The notes: generated by a model from the letters alone, not told the origin. DNA of 42,488 nucleotides from Oscillochloris sp. (GCA_012032775.1 JAAUQO010000024.1:1-42488), one strand, 5' to 3'. Positions 33,509 to 42,362 are shown, counted from the stretch's first letter. Translations and numbers: made by a program.

Positions 33509-33575
33509 CCTACCAGAACCGAGAACCAGGCACCGCTGGAGCAGGACGCAGCACCGACTGCACAACCCGGATAGG
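33509..33575 (+). repeat. Short dispersed repeat, copy B
   Basis: This 67-base copy is the inverse of 30759-30818 (55 of 60 aligned bases identical, plus a seven-base insertion). It begins CCTACC and ends GGATAGG, followed by GTTGCTATAAC, and a partial end-like sequence TATAGCAATCCTACC recurs near 33690. It starts ten bases after the biotin carboxylase stop. Confidence 0.75.
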
Positions 33576-33604
33576 GTTGCTATAACTCCGCAGTTGCGCA
33601 AACA

Positions 33605-33653
33605 AACGAGGTTGCCGGTATGCAGTCAAACTGCAACCACCGGCAACCTCGCT
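33605..33653 (+). terminator. Hairpin terminator after the biotin carboxylase gene
   Basis: CGAGGTTGCCGG (33605-33616) pairs perfectly with CCGGCAACCTCG (33638-33649), with a second inner stem GCAGT/ACTGC. A short CTTT follows. The U run is weak, so this is a probable rather than certain terminator. Confidence 0.5.
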
Positions 33654-33726
33654 TTCGATCTCAACTACCGCTAACGACATCGACACCGCATATAGCAATC
33701 CTACCTGATTGGCATTTTTGCTTACG

Positions 33727-35610
33727 CTACCGGATCTGCACCGGAGCCGTTGTCACCTGGCCATCACCACCGGAAGCGCGGCCGATCAACTCCACCGCCA
33801 TATCAACATCTTCCGAACTGCCGATAAGCGTTACCTGATCGCCTAATTCCAGCATGGTATTGCCGTGCGGCACAAATAACTTCCCGGCCCGTCGAATCAT
33901 CGCCACCAGGACATCACCCGCTAATCGCAGATCCTTCAGCGGCTTATCAACCAGGCGCTGGTTGCGCAATGTCACCTCGGTCACATCCTTGCCCGAGTCC
34001 AGATCGCTTAAAAGCTGTAACGTACTTGGCCGGCGCAGCAGATTATCCAGCATCATCAGCGCCGCCCGGTTCGGACTCATGGCGCGAATCCCGCTTTCGC
34101 GAAAAGTCGCCATATTACTCTCGGTATTCACCCGCGAGACAAGCTCCTTGATCTGGAAGCGCGAGCGAGCGATCTGGCAAACCAGCAGATTCGCCTTATC
34201 GCTGGACGTTGTCGCCACCAGCGAGTGCGCCCGCTCGATCCCGGCCTTGATCAACACCGATTCCTGTGTTGCATCGCCCTGAAATGCCGTCAGGCCGCTT
34301 TCAATCGCTAGCGCAACATTGTCCGGGTCACGGTCGATCAGCGCCGCCTCAAGCCCCTGACTCTCCAGATGGCGGGCCAGATCACGCCCCAGCGGATCGG
34401 CGCCCACAATAATTGTAAGCATCGGCTGAACTCCCAACAGACGGGCGATCCACGGCGTTGTAATACTCTGGATCACCACGGTACCAATGATAACCATAAA
34501 CACCAACGCGCTCAGGGTTTCGCTACCCATATAGCCCGCCTCTTCCAAACGCAAGGCGGCGAATGTGGTAAACGAGGCAGCAATAATTCCCCGCGGGCCG
34601 ACTGCTGAGACAAAGAGTTTCTCACGCAGGTTTAGCCGGGCGCCGATCGATGAGATAAAGACCGTAATCGGCCGGATCAGTAAAATCAGCACCAGGAGGG
34701 TAAGAATACCGCCCCAACCGACCGCCGCAAGATCGGCAAAACTGATCCGCGCCGCCAGCAAGACAAAGATGACTCCCAGGCCCAGGGTTGTCAGATCGCC
34801 TTTGAAATGATGAACTTCCTTCTCATTCGGGAAGCGCGTATTCCCGACCACAATTCCGGCGGCGGCCGCAGCCGCGATCCCGGCCTCTGCCGCAACATAC
34901 TCCGCGATCGTGTAGATCGCCAGCAGACCGCCAAGTGCCGCCAGGCGCGTCAGATCGGCACTTAGGGTACGGCCGACCCAGCGCAAGTAGCGCCCGAGCA
35001 GCCATCCGCCGCCGATCCCCAGTAGTGTGCCGCCGCCAACCCGCAACAGCCAGCCCCAAAAGTTCTCCAACGGGCTAACCGAGGTCAGCAATGCCTCAAG
35101 CACCACCACCGCCAACACCGCACCGATCGCATCGACCAGCACACCCTCGGCGATCAAAATCGTCTTCAGCCGTTGCGTCACTGCGGCTCGCTTCAGCAGT
35201 GGATTGATCACCGTCGGTCCGGTAACACTCATCAGCGCCCCGAATAACAACGCCAGGCCCCAATCAAGGCCAACAAAAAAGTGCGCCGCCACAGCGGCCA
35301 GGGCCGCGGTAATAAATGCACCGATCGAGATCAGGTTCCGCACCACCTGCGAAACTTGCCTCAAATATGTCACATCCAACTGCATGCCGCCTTCAAATAC
35401 GATGATGGCAACCATCAGTGGAATAATCACGCGTAACCCGTTACCCAGGGCATCGGGTTCCACCAGGCCGAGCACCTCTGGCCCGAGCAGCACACCGGTT
35501 GCCAGCAACGGCACAATTGCCGGCACGCGCAAGCGCTCGGCAAGCAGTTGGGTAAAGACACCGGCAATAATCACAATTCCCATCATCACGAGCAAGTCGT
35601 GTGGGCTCAT
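33727..35610 (-). CDS. Monovalent cation:proton antiporter with TrkA domains
   Basis: The product has 627 residues. The N-terminal 390 residues form about 11-12 TM helices of the CPA family (LLVMMGIVIIAGVFTQLLAERLRVP, then GALMSVTGPTVINPLLKR and GPRGIIAASFTTFAAL). The soluble C-terminus has a TrkA-N Rossmann domain (LTIIVGADPLGRDLARHLESQGLEAALIDRD) and a TrkA-C domain (LGDQVTLIGSSEDVDMAVEL). It would exchange Na+ or K+ for H+ and be gated by nucleotide binding to the TrkA part. The start ATG is at 35610. It follows the P-loop/TPR gene on the same strand by 82 bases. Confidence 0.9.
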   Translation of the reverse strand: MSPHDLLVMMGIVIIAGVFTQLLAERLRVPAIVPLLATGVLLGPEVLGLVEPDALGNGLRVIIPLMVAIIVFEGGMQLDVTYLRQVSQVVRNLISIGAFITAALAAVAAHFFVGLDWGLALLFGALMSVTGPTVINPLLKRAAVTQRLKTILIAEGVLVDAIGAVLAVVVLEALLTSVSPLENFWGWLLRVGGGTLLGIGGGWLLGRYLRWVGRTLSADLTRLAALGGLLAIYTIAEYVAAEAGIAAAAAAGIVVGNTRFPNEKEVHHFKGDLTTLGLGVIFVLLAARISFADLAAVGWGGILTLLVLILLIRPITVFISSIGARLNLREKLFVSAVGPRGIIAASFTTFAALRLEEAGYMGSETLSALVFMVIIGTVVIQSITTPWIARLLGVQPMLTIIVGADPLGRDLARHLESQGLEAALIDRDPDNVALAIESGLTAFQGDATQESVLIKAGIERAHSLVATTSSDKANLLVCQIARSRFQIKELVSRVNTESNMATFRESGIRAMSPNRAALMMLDNLLRRPSTLQLLSDLDSGKDVTEVTLRNQRLVDKPLKDLRLAGDVLVAMIRRAGKLFVPHGNTMLELGDQVTLIGSSEDVDMAVELIGRASGGDGQVTTAPVQIR

Positions 35611-35692
35611 CGTAGCTCCTTCTCAGAACGTTTCAGGTCGATCGATACGGTAGAAAAAACCATCGGCATAAACCGCATGCGATCGTCCTGCT

Positions 35693-36934
35693 TCAACGAC
35701 GATCGATGAGCGCAAGCGCAGTCGCAACTTCTCGCAGAAGTGCGGCACCGCCGAATGTCGCAAGCAGGGGTGCTGCCAACTCCAACGTACGATACGCTTC
35801 TTCGCGCCCAACCGCAGCACTACAAAATGCCCGTCCTAGCGCAGCATGGGCGATTACATGTCGATCAGATGCCAGGTGTGCTGCGGCAATCGCAAGCTCG
35901 GCTCGCGCCCGATCGAGCGATCGCAAGGTTCGTGCCGCCACCTGTTCGGCCTCATCACAACGCCCAACCTCAGCCAGAGTCATCGCCAGCGTCGCGAGAT
36001 ACCGCGAATATCCTTCCGGATCGGCCATAATCCCCGGCTGATCCGCCACCCTGAGTGCCGCCTCAAGCTGGCCTTCATGCACCAATGCCGGTGCGATCAG
36101 CGTCAACGCCCGCATCTGATCATGGCCATACGGCATCCCAAGCGCCATACCTAATGCCGGCAAGGCGTGGCCGGCTCGTGCTCGAACAATCGCAAGATCG
36201 GCCAGCGTACGCAAGCGCTGCTCATCGGACAAAATCTCGCCTACCTGCGCCAGCGCAGCTTCCCAATATCCGGCGCTGCCGAACTGCCGTGCAATCTCGT
36301 CGCGCGCCCAATCAAGCTCGTCATCATCATCGATCAGCGCCAGAACTCGATACGCCTCGTCCCGTTCACCGCCATATGCAAGCGACACCGCCACTCGCGC
36401 CAGACCACGATTACGCTCTTCGCCGGCCTCCAATCCTTCAAGCAAGCCAAGTGCCCGATCAGCCCGGCCAAGGGCCGCCAGTGCCGCAGCCAGAGCCGCC
36501 AACAACGGCGTTCGATTATCACCCATTACTGCCGCAATATCACTGGTTGCGCGTTCCAACGCCAGCATCGCCACCAGACCGTCCAGGTTCAGTCGCAGGT
36601 CGATCAGTGCCGCCACACGTACTTCAACCGCCTGAATCGCTTCAGCCGCCGATAGCGCATCACCATCTTTTTGCAAATACGCCAGGGTGTGCGACAAGCG
36701 GGCCAGGCCACGATCGCGTTGATTCTGAGCCGGCAAAGCCATGATTCGCGCCAACGCCGCAGCCTCATCGCTCGCAGCCATGTCACAGGCAAGTTCAATC
36801 TGTGCCCAGGCGGCAACCGTTTCGCTGGCAAGTTCATGCACCATCATCGGCCCACGGGCATCATCACTCCGACAAAGGGCAACCCCCACCTCAGCCTGCG
36901 CCCATTGGCCCATACTTTCGTGCAGAATCGCCCG
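35693..36934 (-). CDS. Helical-repeat C-terminal half of the split P-loop ATPase gene
   Basis: This frame contains AILHESMGQWAQAEVGVALC, LARLSHTLAYLQKDGDALSAAEAIQAVEV, ARVAVSLAYGGERDEAYRVLALID and many similar Ala/Leu-rich helix pairs up to the stop at 35693. It is a long tetratricopeptide-like array. Real coding begins near 36934; the longer open frame to 37069 reads low-complexity out-of-frame residues. The preceding entry ends in a different frame at the same point with the same type of helices, so the two are one protein of about 1000 residues. Removing one base in the run near 36932-36945 joins them. Confidence 0.75.
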   Translation of the reverse strand, partial: RAILHESMGQWAQAEVGVALCRSDDARGPMMVHELASETVAAWAQIELACDMAASDEAAALARIMALPAQNQRDRGLARLSHTLAYLQKDGDALSAAEAIQAVEVRVAALIDLRLNLDGLVAMLALERATSDIAAVMGDNRTPLLAALAAALAALGRADRALGLLEGLEAGEERNRGLARVAVSLAYGGERDEAYRVLALIDDDDELDWARDEIARQFGSAGYWEAALAQVGEILSDEQRLRTLADLAIVRARAGHALPALGMALGMPYGHDQMRALTLIAPALVHEGQLEAALRVADQPGIMADPEGYSRYLATLAMTLAEVGRCDEAEQVAARTLRSLDRARAELAIAAAHLASDRHVIAHAALGRAFCSAAVGREEAYRTLELAAPLLATFGGAALLREVATALALIDRR

Positions 36935-38702
36935 GCACCCGCTGCGCTCGATCGCGATCACCCTGGGCCAGCAAGCGCCGCGCCACCTGTGTCTCCACCT
37001 GCGCCCTGCGCTCCAGATGTTCAATCTGCTCGGCAATAGCCAATGCACTATCGCTATCGTCGCAACCAAGGGCTGCCAACGCTAACGCAGCCAACAACTG
37101 CTCACGCTGATCCCGCCAGGCCCGCGAAATCGGCTGAGCCTCCAGATCGATCGCCCGTGAAAGCAAACGCATCGCCGAGGAACGCATACGATGTGCGTAA
37201 CATGTTTCACCGAGGCGACGCAATATCTGTGCCTTATCCGAGCCGTCGGGCAAGCGCTCAACCAGATCAAGCACCTGCCGGAGCGCATTTTCACGCCCGC
37301 CTCGCTCCATCCCGGCCAACAGAGCGGCAACTGCCGCGTCGGCGCTCAGACTCCTTGCCAACGTCGCCAGTGTCCCTGTTTGGGCCGCCGCAATCGCCAG
37401 TTGCAGCGCCGAGCCGTACTTACCGGCATAGACGAGGGCATAGGCCGAATCGTGATAAGCCGCTACCACACCATCCTGGCGCTCACGAATCCGCAAGCGT
37501 TCCCGGCTTATCAACTCGGTCCCCGGATGTTCATGTTCCTGCCCTACCACATTGTCGCCCGCTAGATGGCGCCCATAGTTGCGTAACAAGTACAACTCAG
37601 CCGGCTTACTGCCGGCCCGTGTCGCGTACGCCTGGGCCGCCGCCATCTGTCGATGCGCCGCCGTAACGCCCTGCGGGCTATGCACCATCAAGCGCTTCGC
37701 GATCGCACCATGGCTGTATGCTGCCATGATCAGCGATAGTTCGCCATCACCTGCGGCCCGTTGTACGGTCAGATTGATCAAACCGCACGCTTCCCAGAAG
37801 GCCGTTATCGCCGACACATCAATCTTGCTCATCTGCTGAAGTAGTTCCAGCGGCAAGGATGCACCGGCAACCGCCAGTAATAATGCCAACTGCTGTTCAG
37901 ATTCCGCCAGGCTGTCCCACCAACGATCGATCAGACCATCAACCCCTACCGGTAGATCGTGCAGGCAACCGGCGCGCATCAATGCTCCGGCGAGCAACGG
38001 GTAGAGTGGGACGCCTTCAGCGGCATCAACAAGTGCGTCACGCGCCAATGGAGCCGGATCGATCGTTGCCGCCAGTTGTTCAATCAACAATCGCTGTTCG
38101 GGATCGGCCTCGGGCAGTAAAAACCGCGCTACCGGTGCAAACGGCAACTGCGCCTTCGGTTCACAGCCGATCACCAGTGTCACTTCAGGCGGGATCACCT
38201 GCGGCAACGGCGGAGCCAGCGGTCCAACCGGCGGCAACAACGCACTCTCAAGGTCGATCAGCAGCACCAGGCGATCAGCGGCGCCTTTGACCGCCGCCGC
38301 CAGAAATCGCTCCAACGCCGCAGCATCGGTGATCACCGCCGGATCGATCAACGGCAGCAATTGCGGTCGCACCGCCACAATCTGTGCACAAAACGCCGCG
38401 ACACCAAGCGGCGCGCGCTGAGCTTCCAGCCAGATCGGACGCGAACCGGCGGCAGCCAATGCCAGCAACGTACTTGTCACACCACTGCCGGGCGGCCCCG
38501 CCAGGCAAATCAACCCGCCGGGCGCAGCCTCGATCGCTGCCTCCAACTGCGCCACAAGTGCTGTGCGCTCGCGCCACCCGGCAAGATACGGCGCAGCCAG
38601 CGTTGTCTGATAGGCCAGATCCTCGGCAACCATCGCATGCAACTCGGGCAGCGCCCGTAGTGCGGTATGAGCCGGCAGTTGAGCAGGAGTTACTCGATTC
38701 AT
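36891..38702 (-). CDS. STAND-like P-loop ATPase, N-terminal half of a split gene
   Basis: Residues 1-50 are helical. A Walker A-type loop reads CLAGPPGSGVTSTLLAL (about residues 65-81). A Walker B-like strand is RLVLLIDLESALL (about residues 145). A helical winged-helix-like and then TPR-like region follows, including LLRRLGETCYAHRMRSSAMRLLSRAIDLEA. The organisation resembles STAND-class regulators or signalling ATPases with C-terminal repeats (MalT-like). The ORF ends at 36891 with a nonsense tail (VPGDSARKYGPMGAG), while the other frame continues the helices. The start Met is at 38702. No partner effector domain is visible, so the function is unknown. Confidence 0.75.
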   Translation of the reverse strand: MNRVTPAQLPAHTALRALPELHAMVAEDLAYQTTLAAPYLAGWRERTALVAQLEAAIEAAPGGLICLAGPPGSGVTSTLLALAAAGSRPIWLEAQRAPLGVAAFCAQIVAVRPQLLPLIDPAVITDAAALERFLAAAVKGAADRLVLLIDLESALLPPVGPLAPPLPQVIPPEVTLVIGCEPKAQLPFAPVARFLLPEADPEQRLLIEQLAATIDPAPLARDALVDAAEGVPLYPLLAGALMRAGCLHDLPVGVDGLIDRWWDSLAESEQQLALLLAVAGASLPLELLQQMSKIDVSAITAFWEACGLINLTVQRAAGDGELSLIMAAYSHGAIAKRLMVHSPQGVTAAHRQMAAAQAYATRAGSKPAELYLLRNYGRHLAGDNVVGQEHEHPGTELISRERLRIRERQDGVVAAYHDSAYALVYAGKYGSALQLAIAAAQTGTLATLARSLSADAAVAALLAGMERGGRENALRQVLDLVERLPDGSDKAQILRRLGETCYAHRMRSSAMRLLSRAIDLEAQPISRAWRDQREQLLAALALAALGCDDSDSALAIAEQIEHLERRAQVETQVARRLLAQGDRDRAQRVPGDSARKYGPMGAG

Positions 38703-38748
38703 AGTAAGGATGGTAACTCATCTCTGGGGAAAATACCACTAATAACAA

Positions 38749-38782
38749 TACTGCCCCCGCTCCTGACGGAGCGAGGGCAGTA
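38749..38782 (-). terminator. Terminator of the rplJL transcript
   Basis: On the minus strand TACTGCCCTCGCTCC and GGAGCGGGGGCAGTA form a 15-pair stem with one G-U wobble and a four-base loop. TTGTTATTAGTGG follows, moderately U-rich. It lies about 60 bases after the rplL stop. Confidence 0.7.
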
Positions 38783-38839
38783 TGAACTCGGTTTGAACAA
38801 TAGTGCCGACTTCAGTGGCAGAACCCATCAAACCCGAGC

Positions 38840-39244
38840 TTAGACCACTTCGGCAGTCGCGCCGACATCGGAAAGCTTCGCCTTGGCAGCCTCGGCATCT
38901 TCCTTGCTGACGCCTTCCTTGACCGGCTTCGGCGCAGCTTCGACCAGATCCTTGGCCTCCTTCAGGCCGAGGCTCGTCAACTCGCGCACCACCTTGATAA
39001 CCTGGATCTTGTTGGCGCCGACATCCTTCAGCACCACATCGAACTCCGTCTTCTCCTCAACCACAGCAGCAGCAGCGCCGTCACCGCCGCCGGCAGCCAT
39101 GGCCGGCATCGCGCCACCCATCATCATCGGAGCAGCAGCGGTAACACCCCACTTCTCCTCCATCTCCTTCTTCAACTCGACCAGTTCGAGGACGTTCAAG
39201 CCCTCGATCGACTCAATAATTGTTGCGATCTTCTCGCTCGCCAT
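38840..39244 (-). CDS. rplL: 50S ribosomal protein L7/L12
   Basis: The product has 134 residues. The N-terminal dimerisation region is [29 protein letters not shown], followed by an Ala/Gly hinge with [33 protein letters not shown] and the conserved C-terminal domain [46 protein letters not shown]. It forms the stalk that recruits translation factors, bound through L10. It is 75 bases downstream of rplJ in the same operon and is followed by a terminator. Confidence 0.97.
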   Translation of the reverse strand: MASEKIATIIESIEGLNVLELVELKKEMEEKWGVTAAAPMMMGGAMPAMAAGGGDGAAAAVVEEKTEFDVVLKDVGANKIQVIKVVRELTSLGLKEAKDLVEAAPKPVKEGVSKEDAEAAKAKLSDVGATAEVV

Positions 39245-39319
39245 GACAATATGCTCCTTTATATGGCAGTACTAACGATTATTCGACAGTGTGAACACTG
39301 CTGTATCCCGTATCCTAGA

Positions 39320-39856
39320 CTACGCCGCACCTTCGGCCGGGCCTTGCAACTGGTCGATCCGGGCCTGGATCACAAAGGCCACATTCGAGATCGCCGCATT
39401 GATCACCCCAACCACACCGGATACCGGCGCAGCAACGCCACCGACGATCTGAGCCAGCGCCTGCTCACGGCTGGGCAACTTGGTCACTGCTTCCAGCCCA
39501 TCGGCAGGCAACAGGTTCGTCCCAAGCAGACCGCCACGTACCGCAAGTGCCTTCGCGCCCTTCGTCGCATCAAGCAGCACCTTGGCCGTCTTCGCAACAT
39601 CATCATAGGCAAAGGTCACCGCTGTTGGCCCGGCAAGCAACCCCTCAAGGGCTTCCCGTCCGGTGTTTCGTGCAGCGAGCCGTAGCAGCGTATTCTTCGC
39701 CACAATCATCTCAGCGCCGCTCTCGCGCAGCTTCGCTCGCAACTCAGTCAACTCGGCAACCGTGAAACCGCGATAATCGGCCACAATCGCCATCTGCGTC
39801 CGGTCGAGTTTCGCCGTCAACTCCTCAACAGCATCGATCTTTCGCTGGGTTGGCAC
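39320..39856 (-). CDS. rplJ: 50S ribosomal protein L10
   Basis: The product begins PTQRKIDAVEELTAKLDRTQMAIVADYRGFTVAELTELR, the typical L10 N-terminus, and continues with RAKLRESGAEMIVAKNTLLRLA. I choose the GTG at 39856 because GGGGGTGA lies five bases upstream; an in-frame GTG at 39865 overlaps that site. It anchors the L7/L12 stalk to 23S rRNA and, when in excess, binds its own leader RNA. That leader with an attenuator lies directly upstream (39881-40045). Confidence 0.95.
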   Translation of the reverse strand: MPTQRKIDAVEELTAKLDRTQMAIVADYRGFTVAELTELRAKLRESGAEMIVAKNTLLRLAARNTGREALEGLLAGPTAVTFAYDDVAKTAKVLLDATKGAKALAVRGGLLGTNLLPADGLEAVTKLPSREQALAQIVGGVAAPVSGVVGVINAAISNVAFVIQARIDQLQGPAEGAA

Positions 39857-39880
39857 GCAATTCACCCCCTCTCAACGCCA

Positions 39881-39917
39881 AATAAAAACGGTCGCCGTAT
39901 CCCAGACACGGCGACCG
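39881..39917 (-). terminator. Attenuator hairpin in front of rplJ
   Basis: CGGTCGCCGT and ACGGCGACCG (plus-strand 39889-39898 and 39908-39917) form a perfect ten-pair stem with a nine-base loop. On the minus-strand RNA it is followed by UUUUUAUU (39888-39881), a proper intrinsic-terminator tail. It is 25 bases before the rplJ start, so it fits transcription attenuation of rplJL. Confidence 0.7.
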
Positions 39918-40045
39918 CAAAGGCGCAATGACGCGCCAAACAGAACAGGGGCATGCACCCGTTATTCCATCACGGACCACCTCGGCTGGCGGCTCGAAAG
40001 CCATTCAGGGGCGAACCCCACCAAGCTGTCTTGGGTAGCGATATC
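39881..40045 (-). ncRNA. Ribosomal protein L10 leader RNA
   Basis: The minus-strand RNA carries AAGACAG (plus 40026-40032) and GCCGAGG (near 39980-39986), the paired kink-turn motif of the L10-binding leader, with stems between. It ends in the attenuator at 39881-39917. The leader is known from many bacteria as the site where L10-L12 represses rplJL. The exact 5' end is approximate. Confidence 0.75.
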
Positions 40046-40111
40046 AACTTGTTTCCGGCACTCACATGCCGAATCGCGATTATACCATAACCTGCAACCT
40101 TTGTTGCAGCG

Positions 40112-40828
40112 TTAGACAACGCTCAATCCTTGAACCAGAGTCGGATTCAGCGGAATACCGGGCCCCATCGTACTCGTCAGGGTAACGGTGCGGATGTAGG
40201 TACCCTTAGCGCCACTTGGCTTAGCCGCCTTCACCGCATCCATCAGCGCCGACAGGTTCTCCTGAATCTGCTCGGGCGTGAAGCTCACCTTGCCGATCGC
40301 CACATGCAGAATACCGGTCTTATCATTACGGAATTCCACACGGCCCCCGCGTACTTCACGAATGGTGCGCGGCAGATCCTCGGCAGGCACAATCGTACCG
40401 CTCTTCGGGTTCGGCATCAAGCCGCGTGGGCCGAGCTTACGACCGATGCGACCGACCTTGCCCATCATATCAGGCGTCGCAATTGCGACATCGAAATCGA
40501 AAAAGTTTTCCTTATCGACCCGTGCGATCAACTCATCGTTACCGGCAAAATCAGCGCCGGCGTCGAGCGATGCCTGCACCGCATCACCCTGCGCGAACAC
40601 CAACACACGCACCGTCTTACCGGTACCGTGGGGCAACGCAACCGTCGTGCGGATATTCTGATCGGCGTGGCGCGGATCGATTCCAAGGCGCAAATGCAAC
40701 TCGACCGTCGCGTCAAACTTGACGTACGACGTATCTTTCACCAACTGAATCGCCTCTTCGGGCGTATAGAACTGGCCCGGCTCAATCTTCGCTAGTGCAG
40801 CAAGATACTGCTTCCCATGCTTCGGCAT
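40112..40828 (-). CDS. rplA: 50S ribosomal protein L1
   Basis: The product has 238 residues from MPKHGKQYLAALAKIEPGQFYTPEEAIQLVKD. AGGAG is upstream of ATG 40828; the open frame to 40885 is not used. Conserved segments include VELHLRLGIDPRHADQNIRTTVALPHGTGK, GLMPNPKSGTIVP and the C-terminal GTYIRTVTLTSTMGPGIPL. It binds 23S rRNA at the L1 stalk and often autoregulates the rplKA operon. It is 68 bases after rplK. Confidence 0.97.
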   Translation of the reverse strand: MPKHGKQYLAALAKIEPGQFYTPEEAIQLVKDTSYVKFDATVELHLRLGIDPRHADQNIRTTVALPHGTGKTVRVLVFAQGDAVQASLDAGADFAGNDELIARVDKENFFDFDVAIATPDMMGKVGRIGRKLGPRGLMPNPKSGTIVPAEDLPRTIREVRGGRVEFRNDKTGILHVAIGKVSFTPEQIQENLSALMDAVKAAKPSGAKGTYIRTVTLTSTMGPGIPLNPTLVQGLSVV

Positions 40829-40896
40829 AATGATTCTCCTGGTGGTGCGAGCGGACCTCGCGGCCCTCCCACAGATATGCGACAACAGGCCGCATT

Positions 40897-41322
40897 CTAA
40901 TCACTAATTTTAATTCCCATGCTGCGGGCGGTGCCGGCGATAATCTTCTCGGCGCCTTCCACATCAAGTGCGTTCAGATCCTGCATCTTCTGCTCGGCGA
41001 TCTGCCGCAACTGCGCCCGGGTAATCTGGCCCACGATGCTCCGACTCGGCGTCGCCGAACCTTTCGGCGCAGCCGAAGCCTTCTTCAGAAGATCCGAAGC
41101 AGGCGGAGTCAGCAACCGCACAGTAAACGAGCGATCACTGAAAATCGTTACCTCTACCGGCACAACACTCCCGGCCATCGGAGACGACTTTTCGTTGTAC
41201 TCCTTCACAAAGCCCATGATGTTGATACCATAGGCACCGAGAGCCGGGCCAACCGGCGGCGCCGGCGTTGCTTTACCGGCCGGCAACTGAAGCTTTACAA
41301 CCCCAACAAGTTTCTTCGCCAC
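40897..41322 (-). CDS. rplK: 50S ribosomal protein L11
   Basis: The product has 141 residues, as usual for L11. It starts at GTG 41322 with GAGGAG seven bases upstream; the frame extends to 41448 without function. Key segments: [44 protein letters not shown] and [26 protein letters not shown]. It binds the GTPase-associated centre of 23S rRNA and is needed for elongation-factor and stringent-response function. Confidence 0.97.
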   Translation of the reverse strand: MAKKLVGVVKLQLPAGKATPAPPVGPALGAYGINIMGFVKEYNEKSSPMAGSVVPVEVTIFSDRSFTVRLLTPPASDLLKKASAAPKGSATPSRSIVGQITRAQLRQIAEQKMQDLNALDVEGAEKIIAGTARSMGIKISD

Positions 41323-41417
41323 AACATTACTCCTCTGTAGTGGGAGCCGGACACAAACCGCTGCTCCCTCCCTCTTCCAACCCGTCTGCGCGAGCGGCGA
41401 GGTGTCAGACACAATTG

Positions 41418-41439
41418 CGGGGGCCGCGAACAGCCCCCG
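41418..41439 (-). other. GC-rich hairpin between nusG and rplK
   Basis: CGGGGGC (41418-41424) and GCCCCCG (41433-41439) are perfect complements around an eight-base loop. No U run follows, so it is a weak stem in the leader between the nusG and rplK genes, perhaps a pause or processing site. Confidence 0.4.
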
Positions 41440-41468
41440 ACTCGTCAAGTATAAGTCTTGGATACGGC

Positions 41469-42035
41469 TCAGTCAACCAGACGCGTTACCTGAAGAAAAT
41501 CAAGTTCAACCGGCGCTTCGCGGCCGAAGAACGATACCAGCACCCGCACCCGACCACGCTCATGGTCGATCGCATCAACAACACCCTCAAAATCCGTGAA
41601 CGGCCCATCGATAATCTTAACCGCCTGGCCCTTCTGGTAACTGACGCGCACCTTCGGTGCCTCGCCTTCCATCTGCTTGAGAATGGTCTTCACTTCATCA
41701 TCATCAAGCGGAGTCGGCTTATTGCCATGACCGACGAAACTCGTCACGCCGGGTGTATTACGCACCACGTACCACGAGTCATCCGTCATGCGCATCTGCA
41801 CCAGCACATATCCGGGGTAGATTTTCTTGTTGACCGTGCGACGCTGACCGTTCTTAATCTCAATCTCTTCTTCTGTAGGAACGATCACACGAAAAATCTG
41901 GTCACGCATCTCCATCGAATCGATGCGATGCTCCAGATTCTGCTTTACCTTATTCTCATAACCGGAATAGGTATGGATCACATACCAGTGCCGATCATCG
42001 GCTTTTTCCGGCGTCTTTTTTGTTTCCTCAGTCAC
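41469..42035 (-). CDS. nusG: Transcription termination/antitermination protein NusG
   Basis: The product has 188 residues from GTG 42035 ([14 protein letters not shown]); a TTG at 42056 would add seven residues without a ribosome site. The N-terminal NGN domain reads [24 protein letters not shown] with [10 protein letters not shown]. The C-terminal KOW domain reads [33 protein letters not shown]. It binds RNA polymerase to enhance elongation and Rho action and couples transcription to translation. It is 24 bases after secE. Confidence 0.97.
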   Translation of the reverse strand: MTEETKKTPEKADDRHWYVIHTYSGYENKVKQNLEHRIDSMEMRDQIFRVIVPTEEEIEIKNGQRRTVNKKIYPGYVLVQMRMTDDSWYVVRNTPGVTSFVGHGNKPTPLDDDEVKTILKQMEGEAPKVRVSYQKGQAVKIIDGPFTDFEGVVDAIDHERGRVRVLVSFFGREAPVELDFLQVTRLVD

Positions 42036-42059
42036 GGGCCCCCCCGTTGCGCCCAATCG

Positions 42060-42284
42060 TCACGACACTAGATTGACTAACTGGGTGTACAGGAACAAAA
42101 AGAGCGAGTCGCCCACAAAAAGGATCAGACCGATCACAATGGAAACGGCGATTACGACAATCGTCAATCGAGTTGTCTCCTCGCGACTCGGCCAGACGAC
42201 CTTACGCAATTCGCTGCGGGTCTCGCGAACTGTGCGCACGACCACGTTATCCTGAGGTTCCCTGGTATCTTTAACCACGGCCAT
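42060..42284 (-). CDS. secE: Preprotein translocase subunit SecE
   Basis: The product has 74 residues, the short single-TM form usual outside enterobacteria. The conserved cytoplasmic helix is RETRSELRKVVWPSREETTRLT, followed by one TM helix IVVIAVSIVIGLILFVGDSLFLFLY. It stabilises SecY in the Sec translocon. It lies between tuf and nusG, its standard position. Confidence 0.96.
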   Translation of the reverse strand: MAVVKDTREPQDNVVVRTVRETRSELRKVVWPSREETTRLTIVVIAVSIVIGLILFVGDSLFLFLYTQLVNLVS

Positions 42285-42310
42285 TGCGCTTCCTCAATGG
42301 ATTGCAACAA

Positions 42311-42349
42311 GCGGCAACAGGTGCTCATACACGAGCGACCTGTTGCCGC
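42311..42349 (-). other. 12-bp perfect hairpin between tuf and secE
   Basis: GCGGCAACAGGT (42311-42322) and ACCTGTTGCCGC (42338-42349) are perfect complements, with GCTC/GAGC extending the stem inside. On the minus strand no U run follows. It lies just after the tuf stop and could separate tuf from secE-nusG by partial termination or RNA cleavage. Confidence 0.6.
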
Positions 42350-42362
42350 CGAAGGCACAATC

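Noticed and set aside
6165-42349. CRISPR array or insertion sequence
   Set aside because: No regularly spaced direct repeats, no transposase-like protein and no terminal inverted repeats around an ORF with transposase motifs were seen; the inverted short repeat near 30.8 and 33.5 kb has no coding capacity of its own.
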